NCBI GenBank assembly: GCA_017449745.1
Contig: JAFTFD010000142.1
Coordinates: 1 to 36,862 of the forward strand
DNA length: 36,862 bases
Direction: 5' to 3'
DNA from: Lachnospiraceae bacterium
Lineage (GTDB): Bacteria > Bacillota > Clostridia > Lachnospirales > Lachnospiraceae
Shown here: positions 22,481 through 31,485 of the stretch, piece by piece
Position numbering within the stretch: position 1 is the first letter of the stretch
Layout of the letters: each line of letters starts with the position of its first letter
Made by a program: the position numbers and the translations under genes
The notes under the pieces: generated by a model
What the model saw: only the letters and a program-made list of their open reading frames with translations
Databases searched by the model: none
Told to the model about the DNA's origin: nothing

Positions 22481-23172
22481 CTTGTCCTCCAGTTCGGTAT
22501 GACTTTTGTTCCGGATCCGGATGCGCTGACCGTATTGACGCCCGGCACCAGATACAGATCTTCATAGTCGCCTGATAACCTGGTGTTTCTCAGGGCCATA
22601 TCCGCCAGTGTATATGTGATCATCCTGTCCGTATCGATCAGTGTGGTGCCCTGCACGGTCACCGTTACTGTGTTTCCGTTTACCGTCAGTGTCTGTGATC
22701 CCGACCCTGTCAGGATCCAGATCGGATGTGATGTCTCATATTCGTTATTGAGGATCCTTCGGTCCGTGATAGCATATTCTTCCTTACCATCGATCCGGTA
22801 TGAATACGGATCGAGGTTGAAGGTTGCTTCGAACCGTCCGATCCTTTTCAGTTCCCTCTCTTCGCCGGATACCTGCACCGACAGAACCTTGCGATAATAT
22901 TCCCTGTCATCCGACAGGATCAGTTCTCCGGATCCCTGCAGCCACGTCCTGATTTTTCTCATTCGCTCGGCCCACTTATTCGGCCGTTCGCGGAAGTTAA
23001 AAGGGATGGTGAATTCTACAGGGTTCAGATACCTGTCTCTTACCAGCGCCCCGTCACGTCCTGCTACTTGTATCAGTTCTACATCTTCTACTGGCGCCGG
23101 GATTGCCGGCCGGTCCGTGATCAGTACACCATTCTGCCGGCCGGTAACACCTTTATATTCGATATCAAACAT
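22477..23172 (-). CDS. Distal tail protein (Dit)
   Basis: A 231-aa protein between tape measure and Tal, the standard Dit position. The N-terminus (MFDIEYKGVTGRQNGVLITDRPAIPAPVED) and the GRDGALVRDRYLNPVEFTIPF block match the siphovirus Dit/Sipho_tail family, which forms the hexameric hub at the end of the tail tube. A galectin-like C-terminal half contains SHPIWILTGSGSQTLTVNG. GGAGGG precedes the ATG. Confidence 0.88.
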   Translation of the reverse strand: MFDIEYKGVTGRQNGVLITDRPAIPAPVEDVELIQVAGRDGALVRDRYLNPVEFTIPFNFRERPNKWAERMRKIRTWLQGSGELILSDDREYYRKVLSVQVSGEERELKRIGRFEATFNLDPYSYRIDGKEEYAITDRRILNNEYETSHPIWILTGSGSQTLTVNGNTVTVTVQGTTLIDTDRMITYTLADMALRNTRLSGDYEDLYLVPGVNTVSASGSGTKVIPNWRTR

Positions 23173-23174
23173 AC

Positions 23175-25472
23175 TCAGCGCCCTCCTTTGGATAATGCGC
23201 TTCCTCTCTGAATATCCGTGATTTCTTTGATCACGAATCCTGTCAGCGGGCGCCCATCCAGATAGTATTTGTTTACGACACTAATATCTCCCGCGCCGGC
23301 AATTTCGCGAAGTTTATCTTCACTCAGAACGACTTCTCCTCCGTTTCCATCGCCGAATCCCTTGGCACCGTAAGGTGTCTGCAGGACCGTCGGCCGAGTG
23401 AACATGATCGGATTGTTATACGCTTTTTTGTACCAGTCGACGCGCAGGCTCGTCGGATCAGGGATCGTTCCGATAACCGGAATATCTATATAGCTTCCAA
23501 CTACGATATGCGGCAGCTTCAGGTCAGGTAGTTTCCAGTCAAACGTGAAAAATCCTTTGATTGTATCTATGATTCCCCTGACCTTTTCTTTTGCCGACTC
23601 AATCTTGCCCGTGATCGTTTCTTTTATGTTCTCCCACGCAGTTCCGGCAGCCGATTTAACCGATCCCCAGATATTAGCGGCCGTTTCTTTCAATGCATTG
23701 AATTTTTCAACGGCTCCATCTCTGATGTTTCCGGCAGTAGTGACCACCTTATCTTTCACATTGTCCCAAGCTTCCGCCGTTTTGGTTTTGATGTTCTCCC
23801 ATGAGTCTGCTATCTTTGTTTTTATTGCTTCCCATTTTTCAGCCACGGCAGCCTTCAGGTTTTCTGCTGTCGCCTTGACCTCTTCCCAGTTTGCGATCAG
23901 GTACCCTCCGATCGCAATCAAACCGACAATTCCTGCGACTAACAATGTGATCGGGCTAAATAACAAGCCTATGACCGTTATAATCGAGCCAATTCCTGAA
24001 ATGATCCCACCGATGATCATGACAATCGGGCCAACCGCTGCCGCGATCGCAGCTGCTTTTAATATCGCATCCTGCGTTGCCGGTGAAAGTCCGTCCCATT
24101 TGTCTTTTAGTTCCTGGATGACATCACGCAGTTTCTCCATTGCAGTCTGAATCATTGGTGCTGCCGTATCTACCAGCTCCGCACCCAATTCCTTCAATGT
24201 ATTCATCGTTGTTGTCATCTTATCGAGCGGATCCAGCGTATCCTCAAACGTCTGATCGACCGTGCCGGCATAATCCTGCATCGATGTGCCCAGTTCTTCG
24301 AATGACAGCCTGCCATCCATACATGCATCTGCGATTGCCGGACCAGCCTTCGCGCCAAACAGTTCGATTGCCGCCTGATACGCCTCCGTTTTATTCGCCG
24401 AATCACCGAGCGTACCCTGCAATTCACCAAGCGCCTGATCCATCGTCTTTCCCTCTTTGGAGGCGTTGGTCAGGGCTTTTTTCATGCCTGCAAGCACAGA
24501 AGACGTATCTACACCGTTTTTACTCAGGTTCGCAAGGAACATCGCGGAGTCAGACAAGGAAAATCCCATTTCGGAAAGAGCTGCTTTGTTTGTGGTCAGC
24601 TGCTGCGACAGTTCATCCACGCTGACGCCAGTATCCTGTCCGGCTTTTGTCAGTGTGTCCAGAAGCAGTCCCGCATCCTGCGTGTCCACATTCCACGCGG
24701 CCATCACAGACTGCACGTTATCGATAGATGTTGATACGTCTGTATCATTCAGATCTGCGAACTTTATGAATTTCCCAGAAAGCTCTTCCAGGGCCTGCCC
24801 CGTGAGTCCGAATCTGGTGTTTACTTCGCCGACTGCTTCACCTGCGGTTTGAAAAGACGTCGGAATTGTTTCTGCAAGACTCTTCGCCGAGTCCTGCATA
24901 TCCTTTAGCGCCTGACCGGAAGCTCCTGTCTTCTTTGTGACGGTGTCCATCGCCTCGTCGACTTCTTTCCACGCCACAACAGATGCACCAGCAACGCCGG
25001 CGATCGGAGCAGTAACCTTTGCTGTAAGATTCGCCCCGAAGTCTGTCACCTTTTCACCGACTTTTTTTACATCTTCTCCCACCGCCTGGAACTGCTGCTT
25101 TGCAACTGACCCGAAGTCCTTCGTCTGTTTTTCAAGACTTTTGAGTGCCTGTTCATCTTGCGAGATCTGCCGCTCCAGCTGTGCCATCTGTTCCTTAATT
25201 TCAGGAGTCTGGTCCGCTTTTTTCAGCTGTGATAGCGCTTCTTTTTCTGTGTCGAGTTTCTTTTTCGAATCTTCTACCGCTTTTGCGAGTAACTCCTGCT
25301 TCTGTTTGAGTAACTCGACATTCTTTGGATCGAGCTTCAGCAGGCGATTTACGTCATTCAACGAGGACTTGGTATCGCTCAAGCTTTTATTTGTATCTTT
25401 AAGGGCTTTATCAAGACCGGTTGTGCTTCCACCGATTTCAATCGTGATGCCCTTGATTCTGTTTCTTGCCAT
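23175..25472 (-). CDS. Tape measure protein
   Basis: A 765-aa protein. The N-terminal ~130 residues are coiled coil, rich in Lys, Gln and Asp. A TP901-type core follows (about 150-400: SGQALKDMQDSAKSLAETIP, GAKAGPAIADACMDG). Then come hydrophobic segments at about 465-530 (AAAVGPIVMIIGGIISGIGS, LLVAGIVGLIAIGGYLIANW) and repeated W-x2-IK-x-K helices at about 545-640. It sets tail length and leads DNA ejection. GGAGGATAAGAT upstream of the ATG lies at the end of the frameshifted chaperone gene. Confidence 0.93.
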   Translation of the reverse strand: MARNRIKGITIEIGGSTTGLDKALKDTNKSLSDTKSSLNDVNRLLKLDPKNVELLKQKQELLAKAVEDSKKKLDTEKEALSQLKKADQTPEIKEQMAQLERQISQDEQALKSLEKQTKDFGSVAKQQFQAVGEDVKKVGEKVTDFGANLTAKVTAPIAGVAGASVVAWKEVDEAMDTVTKKTGASGQALKDMQDSAKSLAETIPTSFQTAGEAVGEVNTRFGLTGQALEELSGKFIKFADLNDTDVSTSIDNVQSVMAAWNVDTQDAGLLLDTLTKAGQDTGVSVDELSQQLTTNKAALSEMGFSLSDSAMFLANLSKNGVDTSSVLAGMKKALTNASKEGKTMDQALGELQGTLGDSANKTEAYQAAIELFGAKAGPAIADACMDGRLSFEELGTSMQDYAGTVDQTFEDTLDPLDKMTTTMNTLKELGAELVDTAAPMIQTAMEKLRDVIQELKDKWDGLSPATQDAILKAAAIAAAVGPIVMIIGGIISGIGSIITVIGLLFSPITLLVAGIVGLIAIGGYLIANWEEVKATAENLKAAVAEKWEAIKTKIADSWENIKTKTAEAWDNVKDKVVTTAGNIRDGAVEKFNALKETAANIWGSVKSAAGTAWENIKETITGKIESAKEKVRGIIDTIKGFFTFDWKLPDLKLPHIVVGSYIDIPVIGTIPDPTSLRVDWYKKAYNNPIMFTRPTVLQTPYGAKGFGDGNGGEVVLSEDKLREIAGAGDISVVNKYYLDGRPLTGFVIKEITDIQRGSALSKGGR

Positions 25473-25475
25473 ATC

Positions 25476-26059
25476 TTATCCTCCGAGAAATTCATTGAAC
25501 TGCTTCTGCTCAGCCTTCAGCGGATATTCCACTTCGTCGTTCAGGCTCTCTGTCATCATGTCCATGACCAGTCCGTACTCCAGAAGATCCAGTTCGCATA
25601 AAGAAAGACCCATCTGCTTGCACCGCAGCAGATAGGTCGCTGTGATTATTTCACGGATGGTTTTCTGCTGTTTTTTTTTGCAGTTGCAGTCGTGATTTCT
25701 CCGCCATGCCAGAGATCTATGATTTCTGGCAGCGCGTTATAGATTGAAAAGGTCTGGAATGTGTCGATCCATTCCCAGGGATCCGGATAGTTCTCCCGGA
25801 ACTCCTTCTGCTCCGATGTCTGTCTCGGCGTCGGAGCCAAACCCTGATACGCGAAGGTGTATACCACCCGAACGAACGCTTCATACACTTCCATTGAAAG
25901 CGTGTTTTCACCTTCCAGATCTTTCTGCGTCTGGTAGAGCATTTCTATATCACGCAGGAAGTCACGCCCCGGAAATAGTTTGTTGTACTGAATAGGTGTA
26001 AAGGCAGAAGCCTTGAAATTATAGCTTCTGCCCTCTTCGATTGTGATGATCTTTTCCAT
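25476..26059 (-). CDS. Tail assembly chaperone gpGT (-1 frameshift product)
   Basis: In the -1 frame after the A-run at 25671-25679 an open frame continues for about 59 codons (QQKTIREIITATYLLRCKQM, later ELDLLEYGLVMDMMTESLND, ending NEFLGG) to TAA 25478-25476, 3 nt before the tape-measure ATG. It has no start of its own. This is the classic gpG/gpGT arrangement of siphophages, in which the minor fused product (about 194 aa) binds tape measure and major tail protein. Confidence 0.88.
25646..26059 (-). CDS. Tail assembly chaperone gpG
   Basis: A 137-aa protein encoded between the major tail protein and the tape measure. It is mostly helical (EVYEAFVRVVYTFAYQGLAP, DPWEWIDTFQTFSIYNALPEI) and ends TATAKKNSRKPSVK after reading the A-run in frame. 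It is the abundant chaperone form made when ribosomes do not slip. GGGAGATCTT precedes the ATG. Confidence 0.88.
   Translation of the reverse strand: MEKIITIEEGRSYNFKASAFTPIQYNKLFPGRDFLRDIEMLYQTQKDLEGENTLSMEVYEAFVRVVYTFAYQGLAPTPRQTSEQKEFRENYPDPWEWIDTFQTFSIYNALPEIIDLWHGGEITTATAKKNSRKPSVK
25670..25679 (-). promoter_or_regulatory. Programmed -1 ribosomal frameshift site
   Basis: The minus strand reads GCA AAA AAA AAC. A_AAA_AAC is a canonical X_XXY_YYZ slippery heptamer in the zero frame of gpG. A slip of one base gives the open gpT frame (CAG CAG AAA ACC). The tail-chaperone position makes it very likely to be functional. Confidence 0.85.
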
Positions 26060-26074
26060 AAGATCTCCCTCTTA

Positions 26075-26701
26075 TCAGCCCGCTGCCTGTGTGCCGCCCG
26101 GAAGCTGCGCTGCCTGTGTGCCGCCCGGAAGCTGCACATCCGTAAACCAGTTGTTCCATGTGGTTGCATTGTCTGATTTTTTAACGCCACCTCTGACGAT
26201 GTTCTTATCTTCGCCGCCAATCGTGACCGGAAGCGGTGAAGCGGTCATGGTGATGGACTCCTCGTCCGGCTGCTTCATCGTTTCCTTGTTGTCACCGGAC
26301 TGGCTCGGACGTGTTGCCTTGACGTTGTAGAAGATCCAGCGAATGTTTTCTTCATCACCTTTAAACTCTCCCATCAGTGCGAACGGAGCGAATTCTGCGT
26401 CAGCGTCTTCGTACTGGATGCCGCTCGTCTCGTCTTTGACTTCGGCCAGCAGATCCTGTCTGAACTGATCAGACAACTGTACGAAGTTCGCGGTCAGTTC
26501 ATAACCTTCGTTGGAAGGTACGACGATATAATCGATACCGTCCGCACGAATCTTCTGAACATCTCCCTGCGGAGCAAATTCGATAGAACGGATACCCGGC
26601 TCCTGTCGTGCTTTTGTCTTGTCGAACGTCACGGTTCCGTCGTTATTCTGAACGCCCGGAATGTAGTGGCAGTTCTTGACGTCGTAATGATATTTATTCA
26701 T
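26075..26701 (-). CDS. Major tail protein
   Basis: A 208-aa protein upstream of the chaperone, in the fixed place for the tail tube protein. It has the beta-rich pattern of Firmicutes tube proteins (GIRSIEFAPQGDVQKIRADG, then IDYIVVPSNEGYELTANF, then FALMGEFKGDEENIRWIFYN, then PDEESITMTASPLPV). The C-terminus carries a 9-residue duplication (QLPGGTQAA twice) caused by a perfect 27-bp tandem repeat. GGAGGTATAACG precedes the ATG. Confidence 0.88.
   Translation of the reverse strand: MNKYHYDVKNCHYIPGVQNNDGTVTFDKTKARQEPGIRSIEFAPQGDVQKIRADGIDYIVVPSNEGYELTANFVQLSDQFRQDLLAEVKDETSGIQYEDADAEFAPFALMGEFKGDEENIRWIFYNVKATRPSQSGDNKETMKQPDEESITMTASPLPVTIGGEDKNIVRGGVKKSDNATTWNNWFTDVQLPGGTQAAQLPGGTQAAG
26082..26135. 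repeat. Perfect 27-bp tandem repeat in major tail protein gene
   Basis: Two identical adjacent units (26082-26108 and 26109-26135) encode the repeated QLPGGTQAA at the protein C-terminus. The perfect identity suggests a recent duplication or a slippage-prone site. Confidence 0.9.
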
Positions 26702-26703
26702 CG

Positions 26704-27048
26704 TTATACCTCCGTGGTATAGTTCGTCTCATAAAGAGACAATTCGTCATTGTAATATTGCTGCTTCGTGAATTTTTCGAATGATTCCCTCAATGATTCG
26801 TCGACCGTCCGGCCAGATGGTGTGATGATCTCCACGTCCTCATTCGTGTCGCTGTAGATACGGATGATCAGCGTCTTCCAGCTCAGATAATCGATACCGT
26901 CGGCGCGATACGTGTTTTCCTGTGTGCCCCACTCCATGAACGGAGGCTCCAGTGTGTCGAGTTTCTCTCTGGATACATGGTCCGGATGATCCGGATCGTA
27001 ATAGATCCCGAGTTTGTCCAGCTCTGCTGCTATTTCTGCTCTCGTCAT
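26704..27048 (-). CDS. Tail completion / tail terminator-like protein
   Basis: A 114-aa protein between the HK97 gp10-like gene and the major tail protein, where siphophages encode the tail terminator or completion protein. It starts with a helix (TRAEIAAELDKLGIYYD) and has a beta-strand body (FMEWGTQENTYRADGIDYLSW, then LIIRIYSDTNEDVE). The family is inferred mainly from gene order. It overlaps the upstream gene by 4 nt (ATGA). Confidence 0.7.
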   Translation of the reverse strand: MTRAEIAAELDKLGIYYDPDHPDHVSREKLDTLEPPFMEWGTQENTYRADGIDYLSWKTLIIRIYSDTNEDVEIITPSGRTVDESLRESFEKFTKQQYYNDELSLYETNYTTEV

Positions 27049-27455
27049 CCTTTGTCCAACTCCTCTTCAAGGTTTTTCGTCAGCATCTGCTCCGTCACGT
27101 CATCTGACTGGATATGATCAAATGCGCGTGTCTTGTTCCGACCTTTCCCTGCCAGATATCCTGTGACCTCATGGCCATACTGAAGTAGATGTGTTAGCTG
27201 CGGTTTTTTCTTGTTGTATACGGTTTTTCCGTATATTCCCCTCGACTCACTAGCCTCGTCTGCCTTGGCCGCCCAGTTTTTCTGATATACGCCAGTTCTG
27301 GCAGGTGACTTTTGTTTTGTTTGCTCGACAGTCTGTTTCGCCGTTTTATCGACCGCTGCCTTCAACGCATCGAAAGTTCTGCCATTTGCTTCAGCCAGAC
27401 AGTTCTGGATTTCGTTCTGCAGTTCCGCACCAGACCTGACCTTAATTCCCGCCAT
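27045..27455 (-). CDS. HK97 gp10-like head-tail/tail component
   Basis: A 136-aa protein from ATG 27455 (AGGAGCAGG upstream). The helix AVDKTAKQTVEQTKQKSPARTGVYQKNW is followed by GKTVYNKKKPQLTHLLQYGH (KSPxRTGxY and THLLxxGH are typical of the HK97 gp10 family). It should act at the neck during tail joining. It overlaps the head-closure gene by 14 nt. Confidence 0.85.
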   Translation of the reverse strand: MAGIKVRSGAELQNEIQNCLAEANGRTFDALKAAVDKTAKQTVEQTKQKSPARTGVYQKNWAAKADEASESRGIYGKTVYNKKKPQLTHLLQYGHEVTGYLAGKGRNKTRAFDHIQSDDVTEQMLTKNLEEELDKG

Positions 27456-27795
27456 TGTTCCTGCTCCTGTGTCCGATCGTCGCACTGGCGAGGGATACAA
27501 GCAGTGATACAGGCCGCGTATCGCGCCTGTCGACCTGCTTCACTTCGTACTGTTCGCCGGAGCTGTCTACGAAGATGTCACCCTCCATGATTTTCGTTTC
27601 CAGAGGAACAAGAATCGCCTTCTTGATCTGAACACCGGCGACATATGCCTCCCAGTACCGGTACATTCCGACAGAGTATTCGTCATAGTGGATCGTCGGC
27701 TGCCTGATCTCCGTCAGGCGCCGATCCGATACCTTCCATGATGTTCCCCATCCGTCTGTATATGTCTGGAACTTTTTCTTCTGCGGCTTAAGCAT
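27442..27795 (-). CDS. Head-tail adaptor / head closure protein
   Basis: A 117-aa protein from ATG 27795. It is beta-rich with the pattern KILVPLETKIMEGD-like (AILVPLETKIMEGDIFVDSS) and EQYEVKQVDRRDTRP, resembling the phage head-tail joining (gp16/SPP1-like stopper) family. It lies between the gp6-like connector and gp10-like genes, the standard order. The upstream extension to 27888 is low-complexity Arg/Ser and overlaps the connector gene, so it is not used. Confidence 0.78.
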   Translation of the reverse strand: MLKPQKKKFQTYTDGWGTSWKVSDRRLTEIRQPTIHYDEYSVGMYRYWEAYVAGVQIKKAILVPLETKIMEGDIFVDSSGEQYEVKQVDRRDTRPVSLLVSLASATIGHRSRNNGGN

Positions 27796-28093
27796 ATCCC
27801 TGTGCCTCCGCATACGCTTTGATATCCGACTCGTTCTTGATCTCGACGATGTCCTGGGTGAAGTCCTGCAGGAATGTTTCCGCCGCACCGGCCTCTGATC
27901 TCAGAACATACTCACACAGGAGCTGTCCGCACCGCGTCCCCGGAGAGCAGTCTGCCTCCGGGTCGCAGTATTTCTGGATCAGCGCTATGCCGGCAGCGCC
28001 TTCTGTCCGGATCCGCTCTGCGGTATCCTCGTCCGGCGTATAGGTGACGTGCAGGGCACGCAGCAGCATATTATAGATCGCTTCTGTTATCAT
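27788..28093 (-). CDS. Head-tail connector gp6-like protein
   Basis: A 101-aa helical protein directly after the major capsid gene. The pattern (MITEAIYNMLLRALHVTYTP, then GAAGIALIQKYCDPE, then CGQLLCEYVLRSEAGAAETF) fits the HK97 gp6 / phage connector family that forms the ring below the portal. AGAGGTGG precedes the ATG. Confidence 0.82.
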   Translation of the reverse strand: MITEAIYNMLLRALHVTYTPDEDTAERIRTEGAAGIALIQKYCDPEADCSPGTRCGQLLCEYVLRSEAGAAETFLQDFTQDIVEIKNESDIKAYAEAQGYA

Positions 28094-28110
28094 TCACGCC
28101 ACCTCTTCGA

Positions 28111-29310
28111 TCATGCCTGTTCTTTGGTCTTCACTGTGCCGCGGACCTTTACCGGATATGCGTATCTTTCAAGGTTCGCAATGTTGACGTTGATGAAGGA
28201 TGTGTTGTCCACCGGACGGCCTGCTCCATACATTCTCGTGGTGTATACGCGGACGTCGTCAAGGAACTGTGCTTCGTCGGAATACTCGATGATGCCGGAT
28301 GTTCCTCCATTGATCGCTGCGAAGTAATTCTTTGCGATACCGATCTTCGCGGTGCCCTCTGTTACGAAAACAGATGTAACAACATTTGTCGGGTATTCGT
28401 TGTCGATCTTATTCAGGATTCCTGCCGGTGTGATCGCACGCATGGTCGGTCCGATCTTCTTCACGAAATCTTTCGGGTTGACTACCATGAGCACTTCTGA
28501 GAAGTTGCGATAGTCTCCGTTTCCATCGACCAGAAGATTGTCTGCGATCAGGTTCGCATATTCATCCCAGTCACTCAGAGTGACCGCTGTCTTCTCGGAA
28601 TATTTTCCCTGTGTCTGCTGAGACAAATCGAATGCCAGACCTGTGAACTGTCCGTCACCATCGCCCAGGACGATTGTTCTCTCAAGGCCGAATGCACAGG
28701 ACTCTGACAGGATCAGTCGGATGTAGTTGTCGACCCACATCGGCGCGTATCCGAAATTGAACTTCACGAAATCCTTTGGGATCAGGAAGTATGCGGTGTA
28801 TTTCGCATCTGTAATGTCGATCAGTTTGAGCGCGCCAGTCAGCTGCTGTGTGATTGCAGATCCGATCGCGCCCCAGCTTCCGAGCTTGGATGCCATCTGT
28901 GTTCCGTTCAGAATCAGCTTCTTTGCACCGCCCGCATTCTGGATCTCGATTGCAGACAGAAGCGGGTGCTCCTTCTTCATGTCTTCGATCACGCGGTCGA
29001 TGATGGTCGGCGGCATAGCGCCTGTGAGATTGGTGATCTCCTGCTTCGCGCCGCTCTTTACAGCGTTGATGAATTTCTGATACCACTCGGTTTCATCGGA
29101 TGTCAGGACTCTGAGTCCGCGGGACTGCAGCACAGACATATCAGTGATATCCTTGTACTGCTCGAACTCTGTCTCGATCACGTTGCACACATGATCCTGC
29201 AGGTTCTGCATTGCCTCTGCAGCTGCATCGACGTCATTTTTCTGCAGAGCGTCGGAAAGCGCCTGCATCAGGTTGATGTTTTCCTGTTTGATGAGATCTT
29301 TGTTTCTCAT
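28111..29310 (-). CDS. Major capsid protein, HK97 fold
   Basis: A 399-aa protein. The first ~70 residues are a charged coiled coil (delta-domain-like scaffold: LMQALSDALQKNDVDAAAEA), probably removed by the adjacent protease. The rest has HK97-type features: a long spine helix region, an E-loop-like segment near LILNGTQMASKLGSWGAIGS, GYAPMWVDNYIRLILSES and the C-terminal KNYFAAINGGTSGIIEYSDE. GGAGGTAAGAAA precedes the ATG, and the gene overlaps the protease gene as ATGA. Confidence 0.93.
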   Translation of the reverse strand: MRNKDLIKQENINLMQALSDALQKNDVDAAAEAMQNLQDHVCNVIETEFEQYKDITDMSVLQSRGLRVLTSDETEWYQKFINAVKSGAKQEITNLTGAMPPTIIDRVIEDMKKEHPLLSAIEIQNAGGAKKLILNGTQMASKLGSWGAIGSAITQQLTGALKLIDITDAKYTAYFLIPKDFVKFNFGYAPMWVDNYIRLILSESCAFGLERTIVLGDGDGQFTGLAFDLSQQTQGKYSEKTAVTLSDWDEYANLIADNLLVDGNGDYRNFSEVLMVVNPKDFVKKIGPTMRAITPAGILNKIDNEYPTNVVTSVFVTEGTAKIGIAKNYFAAINGGTSGIIEYSDEAQFLDDVRVYTTRMYGAGRPVDNTSFINVNIANLERYAYPVKVRGTVKTKEQA

Positions 29311-30146
29311 TTTCTTACCTCCATTTTTCTGAGTGCCTGGGCGAATGTTTCGCTCATGGTCGGTTTTGTGGTTTTGTCCATTTTCGGCTGTACGCCGACT
29401 TTGATCTCCAGCAACATCTTGTTGATTTCCTGCTGGCGGGCCAGCATCTCTTTCAGTTCCTGTTCGAACCGTTTCTGGACTTTCTGATTGATCAGATCGT
29501 CATCGTCCGGATCATCATCAGGATCGTCATCGATGCCTGTTGCCTTGAAATCATCGATCATGTCACAGAATCCGTACTTCAGACAGCTTTCCGGGTCGAG
29601 CATCGTCTCGCGGTTCATGAGATCGGCCAGTTCTTCCTGTTCGATCTTCCCGCCGGACCTTGCAAGGTACAGCTGCTGAGACGCGAGTGCCAGCGCGTCG
29701 AGCTGGTCTGCGTAATTGCGAAGCTGTTCCGCGTTGCCGGATGCATACATCCACGGATTGTGCAGGAACATCGTGGTGCCGAGGCCCATGTGGATCTCTG
29801 TCGCTGCCATGATGATGTCCATTGCTACGGAGTAGGCCATGCCATCAACGTATCCGATGATGGTGCTGCCTGCGTCTCTCTTCTGCTTCAGCAAATTGAA
29901 GATGGTGACGCCTTCGCCAACCTCTCCGCCTGCAGAATTGACATGCAGCTCGATCGTCTCACCGTCCGGGATCTCGTCGAGTCTGTCGCGGAAGTATTTC
30001 GCGGAGGTTTCAGACTCCTCATACTCCCATTCACGCCAGTCGAAGTCACCCCGTGCGCGGATTGAATCGTAGACGTACAGCTTATGTACGTTTCCGCCGG
30101 ATGCATTTACTTCCTGTCGGAAGCTGTATTTCATTCCGTTTTTCAT
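29307..30146 (-). CDS. ClpP-like head maturation protease
   Basis: A 279-aa protein. It has the ClpP/S14 fold: ELHVNSAGGEVGEG (about residues 67-80), the nucleophile Ser in GYVDGMAYSVAM (about 105), and His in MFLHNPWMYA (about 129). The C-terminal ~80 residues hold an Asp-rich run (DDDPDDDPDDDD) and a coiled coil that could act as a scaffold or delivery domain. It is expected to cleave the capsid N-terminus during prohead maturation. It lies between portal and capsid genes. Confidence 0.9.
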   Translation of the reverse strand: MKNGMKYSFRQEVNASGGNVHKLYVYDSIRARGDFDWREWEYEESETSAKYFRDRLDEIPDGETIELHVNSAGGEVGEGVTIFNLLKQKRDAGSTIIGYVDGMAYSVAMDIIMAATEIHMGLGTTMFLHNPWMYASGNAEQLRNYADQLDALALASQQLYLARSGGKIEQEELADLMNRETMLDPESCLKYGFCDMIDDFKATGIDDDPDDDPDDDDLINQKVQKRFEQELKEMLARQQEINKMLLEIKVGVQPKMDKTTKPTMSETFAQALRKMEVRK

Positions 30147-30197
30147 ACGTTTCCCCTCCTTTCTTCCGTATTTTCACCGGTTCCTGTTCCGGTTCTG

Positions 30198-31475
30198 TTA
30201 TTCAGTATTAATCGGCGGATCCTTCCCGCCTGCGCTTGCCGGGGCCGGATCACCTTCCAGTTCATCCATATCCATGAAGTTCTTGCTGATCATGTATGCC
30301 GAACTGCGCTCCGTGCGGAGTGCCGGCAGCCCTACCAATTCCCTGATCTCGTCGATCGACAGTGTTCCGGTTCCCAGAAGGTTGTAAATGCCCTGGGCCG
30401 CATCGAAGATGTCTGTGTACTGGATCCTGGTCGTGTCTATGATCTGGTATGTTCCTTTCAGGACGTTCTTTCCGTTTCTCTTTCGGTTGTTCTCCGTCTC
30501 GATCATGTCGGCGATCGGCCGGATCCCGAAGGTAATCAGGTTCCTCGTCAGCTGGCCAACATCTGCAGCCGTTCCGAGGAGAAGCTGCGGCGGGATCTGC
30601 AGCGCATTGGCCACGCGTGTATAGATTTCCTCCGTCAGATCTGTGACGTCTTTCACTTCGGACGTTGATTTCTTGGACGCCTCGCCGCCTTTGATCTGAT
30701 AATCGAATCCCTTCCACAGCGGCATGACAGCGTTCTGACTCTTGAAATACGTGGCGAAGCGCTTATTCATCATCTCCGCGAACACATCATTAAACGTCCT
30801 CGGCGTGCCATCTTCCTTCATGCCGTAGTTCTGAGTCGTGGCAGCGTTTCCGTCGATCGTCAGGACGCCTCTTTCACCGCCGGACTTGTGGAGCTTATCG
30901 ACAGCTGTCGTGAGCAGCTGGTTGTATCCCTCCATCACGTACTGCAGAAGCTCCGTGATATTTCGGCTCGACAACTTGTAAAACAAGACCTCGTCCATCC
31001 TGAAAGTCTTGTTAAACGTGTATGGATGGATGATCCCATCATCATCCGCAGCACACACTGTCACGTTCCGGAAAGTGTCCGGATACAATGCATATTTTTC
31101 GCGCTGATATGAGTCAGCGACCATCAGTTCGCCCTTCGGTGTCTCGATGACCAGACACTCGTTCCTATAGATCAGGTTCCAGACGATCCTCTGCATGAAT
31201 TCGTTCGCGTTGTAGTTCGTGTGCGGGGAATAATTCCAGAGATAGTATTCTTCTCCGTGCTCTTCCTTCCAGTTCACGAACGTCCTGATCTCACAGGCAG
31301 ACAGCGCATTCGCGATGATGTTGATACCGGAATGCAGGGCAAATTCATAAAGCCTCAATTCACCCAGCTTCTCGCTATCTACAAGATTCGCCAGTTCTTC
31401 CGACGTGATCCGGACCTCATTGGTTCCGGTCATCTTGTTCTGTATGTAATTCCAGAAGTCTTTGAATACTGACAT
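30198..31475 (-). CDS. Portal protein
   Basis: A 425-aa protein with HK97-family portal features: SGINIIANALSACEIRTF near residue 50, the clip/stem region with IPPQLLLGTAADVGQLTRN (about 297-315), and an ending MDMDELEGDPAPASAGG that fits the Pro-rich flexible C-terminus. It forms the dodecameric DNA entry ring. GAGGATTGAGCA precedes the ATG, 10 nt after the large terminase stop. Confidence 0.9.
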   Translation of the reverse strand: MSVFKDFWNYIQNKMTGTNEVRITSEELANLVDSEKLGELRLYEFALHSGINIIANALSACEIRTFVNWKEEHGEEYYLWNYSPHTNYNANEFMQRIVWNLIYRNECLVIETPKGELMVADSYQREKYALYPDTFRNVTVCAADDDGIIHPYTFNKTFRMDEVLFYKLSSRNITELLQYVMEGYNQLLTTAVDKLHKSGGERGVLTIDGNAATTQNYGMKEDGTPRTFNDVFAEMMNKRFATYFKSQNAVMPLWKGFDYQIKGGEASKKSTSEVKDVTDLTEEIYTRVANALQIPPQLLLGTAADVGQLTRNLITFGIRPIADMIETENNRKRNGKNVLKGTYQIIDTTRIQYTDIFDAAQGIYNLLGTGTLSIDEIRELVGLPALRTERSSAYMISKNFMDMDELEGDPAPASAGGKDPPINTE

Positions 31476-31485
31476 TGCTCAATCC

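Noticed and set aside
27796-27888. Longer N-terminus of the head-closure protein
   Set aside because: Arg/Ser-rich low-complexity sequence overlapping the connector gene; a better start lies at 27795.
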